Shown here: one piece after another, positions 56,547-64,000 of the stretch
Numbering within the stretch: position 1 is the first letter of the stretch
Layout: each line of letters opens with the position of its first letter
DNA from: Azospirillum ramasamyi
Lineage (GTDB): Bacteria > Pseudomonadota > Alphaproteobacteria > Azospirillales > Azospirillaceae
Length of the DNA: 64,000 bases
Assembly: GCF_003233655.1 (NCBI RefSeq)
Contig: NZ_CP029831.1
Coordinates: 313,501-377,500 of the forward strand
Direction: 5' to 3'
Made by a program: the position numbers and the translations under genes
The notes under the pieces: model-generated
Seen by the model: only the letters and a program-made list of their open reading frames with translations
What the model was told of the DNA's origin: nothing
Databases searched by the model: none

Positions 56547-57227
56547 ATGACACGAGCGCGTTCCAATGCGGTGGTCGGAGCCGTGAAGGCCGGCGACATC
56601 ATGGTCAAGCATCGGTATGGAGTGGATGCCACCGGCATCGCCATCAAGATCGGTCAGCTGTTCAGCCGGGGAAAGTCGGACTTCGTCCATGCCGGCATCG
56701 CGAGTTCTCCCACGACCATCATCGAAATGGACGGTGACGGGCTGCAGGAGAACAGCCTGCTGATCAAGAACGCCAAGTACACCTACGACGTGTTCCGCTG
56801 CGCGATCCCCAGCATTGCCGAAGGCGCGGCGCAGACCGCCATCATGATGCGCCAGGGTGTGGCTCCCGGCGGCGGCTTCAACGCCGGCGGAACCACCCAG
56901 ATGCCCTACACCATCGGCGGCGCCGTGAAGTCCCTGGGCCGGGGTGGCGGCGTTCAATCGACCGATCGCGTCAACACGCTGCTTGACCAGCTTCTTGCCG
57001 GTGGCAAGCAGGCCTTCTTCTGTTCCGGTCATGTCGTCTATTGCTATCTGGTGGCGATGGAGCAGGCGAACATCGCGATTCAGGGGAGCTTCCCGCTGCA
57101 GAACATGCAGGCGGTCTTCGGTATGGAAGCGCGTTACTACAATCCGTCCTTCCTGCATCAGCATCTCAGCAACAACCAGAATTTCACGCGGGTGGGCAAG
57201 GTCAGGGGCGGCGTCCGCGTGGGATGA
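56547..57227 (+). CDS. Permuted papain-like (YiiX/NlpC-P60 type) protein
   Basis: The 226-residue protein has an N-terminal His in KSDFVHAGIASSPTTIIEMD (near 47-66) and a C-terminal Cys in GKQAFFCSGHVVYCYLVAME (near 159). This order, His first and Cys later, is the mark of the circularly permuted NlpC/P60 fold seen in YiiX-like and poxvirus G6R-like proteins. GDIMVKHRYG at the N-terminus fits the first strand of that fold. No signal peptide is visible, so it acts in the cytoplasm or is secreted by a non-classical route. Enzymatic activity (amidase/peptidase/acyltransferase) is inferred only. Confidence 0.7.
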   Translation: MTRARSNAVVGAVKAGDIMVKHRYGVDATGIAIKIGQLFSRGKSDFVHAGIASSPTTIIEMDGDGLQENSLLIKNAKYTYDVFRCAIPSIAEGAAQTAIMMRQGVAPGGGFNAGGTTQMPYTIGGAVKSLGRGGGVQSTDRVNTLLDQLLAGGKQAFFCSGHVVYCYLVAMEQANIAIQGSFPLQNMQAVFGMEARYYNPSFLHQHLSNNQNFTRVGKVRGGVRVG

Positions 57228-57260
57228 CCGGGCCGGTCGCGACACGGGCATAGCCATGAG

Positions 57261-57294
57261 AAAGGCCCCGGACGCGATGCATCCAGGGCCTTTT
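57261..57294 (+). terminator. Rho-independent terminator
   Basis: AAAGGCCC (57261-57268) pairs with GGGCCTTT (57286-57293), followed by T residues at the end. It lies after the papain-like gene and before the convergent clpB stop, and could serve both genes. Confidence 0.75.
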
Positions 57295-57330
57295 CCGTTA
57301 CGTCCGTCTTCCGCTACTTCCCGATGCCGG

Positions 57331-60015
<2,685 letters not shown>

Positions 60016-60111
60016 CCGGCACTCCGTTTCCATGGTCTTCCGCCCAGCCATCGGGCGCGGAACGGCGCCCCCGCGGTCCGCAAAATGCGCGACCGGCCGG
60101 CGCCTGATGAG

Positions 60112-60141
60112 TAAATGGTTAACGGATTTGCGGCGATCAAG
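60112..60141 (-). promoter_or_regulatory. Sigma-32-like heat-shock promoter of clpB
   Basis: On the minus strand CTTGAT (60141-60136) is followed after 15 bases by AACCATTTA (60120-60112), close to the RpoH pattern CTTGAA then CCCCATNTA. It lies 97 bases upstream of the clpB ATG, in the right orientation. Agreement of both boxes and the spacer length supports heat-shock control. Confidence 0.65.
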
Positions 60142-60254
60142 AGGGGCCCAAGCCGGGGATGCGGCAACCGTAGGGAAGCGGAAGCCATATTGACACACGA
60201 TGCCCATCCTTCCCTTCATAGCGCCTTGGTATGGACGGCAAGGGTTCCGGCGGG

Positions 60255-61169
60255 ATGGACGTGCGGCAGCTTCGCTATTTCCTGGGCATCGTCGAGCATG
60301 GCTCGATCTCCCGCGCGGCGGAGGCGCTGCGGGTGGCGCAGCCGGCGCTCAGCCTGCATCTGAAGCGGATGGAGGAGGATTTCGGCTGCCAGTTGGTCCT
60401 GCGCACGGCGCGCGGGGTGGTGCCGACCGAAAGCGGGCGGCGGCTGGCGCAGCGGGCGGCGGCGCTGATCGAGTCGATGGACGGGCTGCGCGACGAGGTG
60501 CGCGCGGTGGAGGCGGTCCCCGCAGGTCCGGCGACCGTCGGCATCCCGACCTCGCTGGGGCCGGTGCTGACCGTGCCGCTGGCGCTGGCGGTGCGCCGCG
60601 CCCATCCGCAGATCCGGCTGCGGGTGGTGGAAGGGCTGTCCGGCCACATGCTGGAATGGGTGCTGTCGGGGCAGCTCGATCTGGCGCTGGTGTTCGGCGC
60701 CGAGGAGATGGCCGGGCTGGAGACGGAGCTGGTGGCGCGGGAAAGCCTGCATCTGGTCGGGCCGGTGGACGACCCGCTGCTGCGCGGCCGCAGCTCCATC
60801 CCCTTCGCCGAGGCGCTGGCCCTGCCGCTGATCCTGCCCGGACGCCCCCACGGCGTGCGCGAGGAGGTGGAGCATGCCGCCCTGCTGGCCCGCGCCCGCG
60901 TCACCGTCGCCATGGAGATCGACGCGCTGGAACAGATCAAGGCGCTGGCGGCGGAGGGCTGCGGCTATACCGTGCTGTCGGAGCGGGTGGCGCGCTATGG
61001 CGCGGTGGCGGATCGCCTGACCGGGCTACCCATCGTCGATCCGCAGATCGACCGCACCATCCTGCTCGCCCATGCCGCCGGCCGGCCGATGCCGGTCGCC
61101 GCCCGTGCGGCGCATGTCATCCTGCGCGACATCCTGGCCGGGCTGACGCAGGACGGCGGCTGGCGCTGA
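60255..61169 (+). CDS. LysR family transcriptional regulator
   Basis: This 304-residue regulator has an N-terminal winged HTH: MDVRQLRYFLGIVEHGSISR then AAEALRVAQPALSLHLKRME, then a type 2 periplasmic-binding-like effector domain (about 95-295) including VGIPTSLGPVLTVPLALAV and DLALVFGAEEM. It resembles the NAC/nitrogen-assimilation or aromatic-acid branch of LysR regulators. No partner operon is adjacent; clpB and the OmpA gene are in opposite orientation, so its target is not evident. The start at 60255 is preferred to the ATG at 60231. Confidence 0.88.
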   Translation: MDVRQLRYFLGIVEHGSISRAAEALRVAQPALSLHLKRMEEDFGCQLVLRTARGVVPTESGRRLAQRAAALIESMDGLRDEVRAVEAVPAGPATVGIPTSLGPVLTVPLALAVRRAHPQIRLRVVEGLSGHMLEWVLSGQLDLALVFGAEEMAGLETELVARESLHLVGPVDDPLLRGRSSIPFAEALALPLILPGRPHGVREEVEHAALLARARVTVAMEIDALEQIKALAAEGCGYTVLSERVARYGAVADRLTGLPIVDPQIDRTILLAHAAGRPMPVAARAAHVILRDILAGLTQDGGWR

Positions 61170-61214
61170 ACCGCCGCCGCAGCAGTAGCAGCCGCCCTGT
61201 CGCTTCGGCAGCGG

Positions 61215-61835
61215 TCAGGAACCGAGATTGACGATTTCCACCCGGCGGTTGGCGTCGCTGGCCGGGTTGGCGGGGTCGAGCAGCTGCTGGGCTCCGCGGC
61301 CGATCGCCACCAGCCGGCCGGGCGACACGCCGAAGCTCCGGGTCAGGTAATCGCGCACCGAGGCGGCACGCCGCTTCGACAGGGCGAGGTTGTAATCGGG
61401 GTTGCCGACACCGTCGGTGTGGCCGGTCAGCTGGAAGCGGTAGGCGGCGAGCTCCGGCGAGGTCAGGGCGCGGCCCAGCTCGTCGAGGATGCCGGTGGCC
61501 TTCGGCGTCAGCTCCGCCGAGTTGAAGGCGAACTCCACCTGGAAGCTGATCCTCGGTGCGGCCTTCGGCTTCGCGGCGGCGGGAGCGGGAGCGGCAGCGG
61601 GGGAGGCGGGCGCCGGCGGGGGTGCCGCCGGTTCCGCGGCGGCGCCGGTGCCGAGCGCGAGGCCGCGGGTCCTGGGCTTCCCGTCGGCCGGGGGCGTGTC
61701 CGGCCGTAGGGCGCGGATGAAGTCCTCGGTCGTGGTGGGGGCGACGGTCGGTTCGGTGGCGGCGGCCAAGCTGCCGCATGCCAGCAACAGCGCCAATCCG
61801 GCGAATACCGGCCGCAAGACTCTGACTGTCCCCAT
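61215..61835 (-). CDS. OmpA family peptidoglycan-binding protein
   Basis: The 206-residue envelope protein starts at 61835 behind GGAGGGG (an ATG at 61850 lies upstream of that site). It has a signal peptide (PVFAGLALLLACGSLAAA), a Pro/Ala-rich linker (about 55-90) and a C-terminal OmpA domain with FAFNSAELTPKATGILDEL, QLTGHTDGVGNPDYNLALS, KRRAASVRDYL and NRRVEIVNLG, which bind meso-diaminopimelate in peptidoglycan. No barrel is attached. Confidence 0.88.
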   Translation of the reverse strand: MGTVRVLRPVFAGLALLLACGSLAAATEPTVAPTTTEDFIRALRPDTPPADGKPRTRGLALGTGAAAEPAAPPPAPASPAAAPAPAAAKPKAAPRISFQVEFAFNSAELTPKATGILDELGRALTSPELAAYRFQLTGHTDGVGNPDYNLALSKRRAASVRDYLTRSFGVSPGRLVAIGRGAQQLLDPANPASDANRRVEIVNLGS

Positions 61836-62189
61836 CCTCAACCCCTCCATCCTCACGCCGGCCGTCTCCGATTCGGGAAAAGCCGGCAGCATGGTAATCG
61901 ACCGCGTGTCCCGCTTCCAGAATTTGAGCTTCGGGTTGTGCTCTCCCGAGCCAACTCAGCCATGAAAACCCGCGTCGCCGTTTTTCCGTCGACAGCTGCA
62001 CCGCGATCTCGCCGATCGTTTTCCGCGAGTTCCGCCGGGACCAACCGGCGCGCGAGGTGGCCCCGATCCGGTGGAGGCGGCCCGCCGTCAGGGACCATTT
62101 TTGCCGCAGGACTCCGTGGTTCCCGGTCTTGCCCCTGCCACAGCGCGGCGATACCGTGCAGCCCCCGCCGCAGCCGTCCCGGTTGGAAC
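61836..62189. other. Divergent intergenic region before the antiporter gene
   Basis: About 354 bases lie between the OmpA-family gene and the antiporter gene and should hold both promoters. I see short T-rich stretches at about 61979-61985 and 62096-62102 but no clear promoter hexamers, repeats or RNA. Confidence 0.35.
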
Positions 62190-64000
62190 ATGCACGACAT
62201 CGTCATTCAAGTCCTCGGCGTCGCCGGGCTTCTCATGCTCGTCAGCTTCCTGCCGCCGCTGGCCGCCCGCTTCCAGATGCCCTACACGGTGCTGCTGGCG
62301 GGCGTCGGGGTGGCGCTGGGCGCCGTGATCCAGACCTTCGCCGGGCCGACCAACGACCCGTTCCACGATTTCCTCAATTCGCTGGCCGAACTGAACATAT
62401 CGTCGGACGTGCTGCTGCACATCTTCCTGCCGATCCTGCTGTTCGAATCGGCGTTGGCGGTCGATGTGCGGCGGCTGTTCGACGATCTGTGGCCGATCCT
62501 GCTGATGGCGGTGGTTGCGGTCTTCGTCTGCACCTTCGCCGTCGGCTATGCGGTCAGCCTGTTCACTCCGCTGGGGCTGGTCGCCTGCCTGCTGCTGGGG
62601 GCCATCGTCGCCTCCACCGATCCGGCGGCGGTCATCAGCATCTTCCGCGACCTCGGCGCGCCGCGGCGGCTGACCACGCTGGTCGAGGGCGAGAGCCTGC
62701 TGAACGACGCCGCGGCCATCGCGCTGTTCACCCTGCTGCTGGAAATGCTGACGCGCACCTCCCATGGCGGAGTGGCGGCGGCTTCGCTGGATTTCCTGCG
62801 CGACTTCATCGGCGGCGTCGTCACCGGCTACATCTGCGGCCGCATCGTCTGCATGCTGGTGGAGCCGATGCGCAACCAGCCGATGGCGGAAATCACGCTG
62901 ACGGTGGCGCTGGCCTATCTGTCCTATGTGATCGCCGAGCATTACGTCGGCTCCTCGGGCGTGGTCGCGGTGGTGACGTCGGCGCTGGTCGTGGGGTCGG
63001 TCGGCAAGACCCGCATCTCCCCCGCCACCTGGGGCGCCATGGAGCATGTCTGGCAGCAGCTTGGCTTCTGGGCGAATTCGCTGATCTTCCTGCTGACCGC
63101 CATCCTGGTGCCGCGCCTGATGGCCGACGCCGGATGGGCGGAGGTCGGGCTGGTCCTGGTGGTGGTCGCCGCCGCCACCGCCGCGCGGGCGGTCGTTCTG
63201 TTCGGCCTGCTGCCGGTGCTGTCCTGGGCCGGTCTGGCGCAGAAGGTCAGCAATTCCTACAAGACGGTGATGCTGTGGGGCGGCCTGCGCGGGGCGGTGT
63301 CGCTGACGCTGGCGCTGGCGGTTACCGAGAATTTCCGCGTGCCGGATCCCGTCCAGAGCTTCGTCGCGGTGATGGTCACCGGCTTCGTCTTCGTCACGCT
63401 GTTCGTCAACGGCACCACGCTGCGCTGGCTGATCCGCGTGCTGAAGCTGGACGAGCTGACGCCGGTGGAGCGCGCCATGCGCAACCGGGCGCTGGCGCTG
63501 TCCACCGACAGCATCCGCGACCGCGTCGCCGCCGTAGCCCAGACCTATGAGGTCGACGGCGCCGTCAAGGACGTGATGATCTCCCGTTACGAGGAGCGGC
63601 TGAAGAAGATCGACCAGGACAGCGGGGACGAGGCGAAGCTGACCGACGAGGACCGCGTCACCATCGGCCTCGTCATCCTGGTGAACCGCGAGGAAGAACT
63701 CTATTACGCCCACTTCTCGGAAGGCATGGTGTCGCGCGCGGTGATGGAGTTGCTGGCCGGGCGCAGCGGCCGGCTGCTGGACGCCGTCAAGGCCCAGGGC
63801 CGCAACGGCTACCGCGCCTTCGAGGAGCCCTTCATCGCCGTCTCGCCCTGGATGCGGGGGGCGAGCTGGCTGCAGCGCCGATTCGGCATCCACCGTCCGC
63901 TGGCCCGGCGCCTGTCGATGCGCTTCGAGGTGCTTGTCGCCGTGCGCACCGTCCTGCGCGAGCTGCTGGCCTTCACCCGCGACCGGCTGGCCCGCGTGCT
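62190..64000 (+). CDS. CPA1 family sodium:proton antiporter, 3' end beyond window
   Basis: The frame from the ATG at 62190 is open to the end of the window (603 codons, no stop). Residues 1-420 hold about twelve membrane helices with the CPA1/NhaP landmarks: LPILLFESALAVDVRRLF, GAIVASTDPAAVISIFRDLG, LVEGESLLNDAAAIALFTLL (containing the ND exchange-site pair) and MLWGGLRGAVSLTLALAV. A long cytoplasmic part follows (from about 430) with ERAMRNRALALSTDSIRDRV. Relatives with such a tail often carry a further regulatory domain, which would be outside the window. It exchanges Na+ or K+ for H+ across the inner membrane. Confidence 0.92.
   Translation, partial: MHDIVIQVLGVAGLLMLVSFLPPLAARFQMPYTVLLAGVGVALGAVIQTFAGPTNDPFHDFLNSLAELNISSDVLLHIFLPILLFESALAVDVRRLFDDLWPILLMAVVAVFVCTFAVGYAVSLFTPLGLVACLLLGAIVASTDPAAVISIFRDLGAPRRLTTLVEGESLLNDAAAIALFTLLLEMLTRTSHGGVAAASLDFLRDFIGGVVTGYICGRIVCMLVEPMRNQPMAEITLTVALAYLSYVIAEHYVGSSGVVAVVTSALVVGSVGKTRISPATWGAMEHVWQQLGFWANSLIFLLTAILVPRLMADAGWAEVGLVLVVVAAATAARAVVLFGLLPVLSWAGLAQKVSNSYKTVMLWGGLRGAVSLTLALAVTENFRVPDPVQSFVAVMVTGFVFVTLFVNGTTLRWLIRVLKLDELTPVERAMRNRALALSTDSIRDRVAAVAQTYEVDGAVKDVMISRYEERLKKIDQDSGDEAKLTDEDRVTIGLVILVNREEELYYAHFSEGMVSRAVMELLAGRSGRLLDAVKAQGRNGYRAFEEPFIAVSPWMRGASWLQRRFGIHRPLARRLSMRFEVLVAVRTVLRELLAFTRDRLARV

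Overview
The window is high-GC DNA with long, tightly packed operons, many joined by 4-base ATGA overlaps. Gene content points to an alphaproteobacterium of the Azospirillum/Rhodospirillales type: a cellulose operon with BcsN, a fused indolepyruvate ferredoxin oxidoreductase, a FlaF-like protein, a CheB-CheR-PAS fusion and a complete hut pathway. This is inference from gene families; no rRNA or other taxonomic marker is present. An iteron origin with its Rep protein and ParA lies at 39.5-44.3 kb. Housekeeping-type genes (nadE, clpB, lptF, pabBC) share the same DNA, so the replicon is probably a chromid or large plasmid.

Layout. 1-6.9 kb is a lower-GC accessory island. It opens with the right end of an IS66 element, followed by two divergent genes, each split by a different insertion sequence. 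The leftward gene encodes a ParB-like protein and is cut by an IS5-family element. The rightward gene encodes a HEPN protein and is cut by an IS1595-family element. Removing each IS plus one copy of its target duplication restores an uninterrupted frame in both cases (434 and 285 codons). 7.1-10.6 kb holds a fused indolepyruvate oxidoreductase. 10.7-19.2 kb is a leftward cellulose operon: bcsA, bcsB, a GH8 cellulase, a TPR protein and bcsN. 19.5-21.6 kb carries an AEC transporter, an OsmC protein and a nitroreductase. 21.6-27.3 kb has a two-gene sensory operon (CheB-CheR-PAS fusion and hybrid kinase). 27.7-38.4 kb has nadE, a flaF-like gene, lptF with a GT9 glycosyltransferase, a TPR O-GlcNAc-transferase-like protein, a sorbosone-dehydrogenase-like lipoprotein, a cysteine desulfurase and an outer-membrane barrel.

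38.6-44.3 kb: pxpA, then the replication and partition block. This comprises ParA and a non-standard partner preceded by a perfect 16-bp palindrome, two small replication-associated genes, opposed arrays of 21-bp-period iterons, and Rep. 44.3-52.6 kb: a PAP2 phosphatase and the histidine-utilization locus. hutF-hutH-hutG run leftward and hutI-hutC-hutU rightward, divided by a GntR-type operator; together they take histidine to glutamate and formate through formimidoylglutamate and formylglutamate. 52.7-64.0 kb: a GyrI-like protein, pabC-pabB, an SDR, a permuted papain-like protein, clpB with a sigma-32-like promoter, a LysR regulator, an OmpA-family protein and a CPA1 Na+/H+ antiporter that runs off the end.

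The most noteworthy signal is the doubly interrupted ParB-like/HEPN gene pair, which looks like an inactivated defence or toxin-type module. Second is the geometry of the iteron origin.
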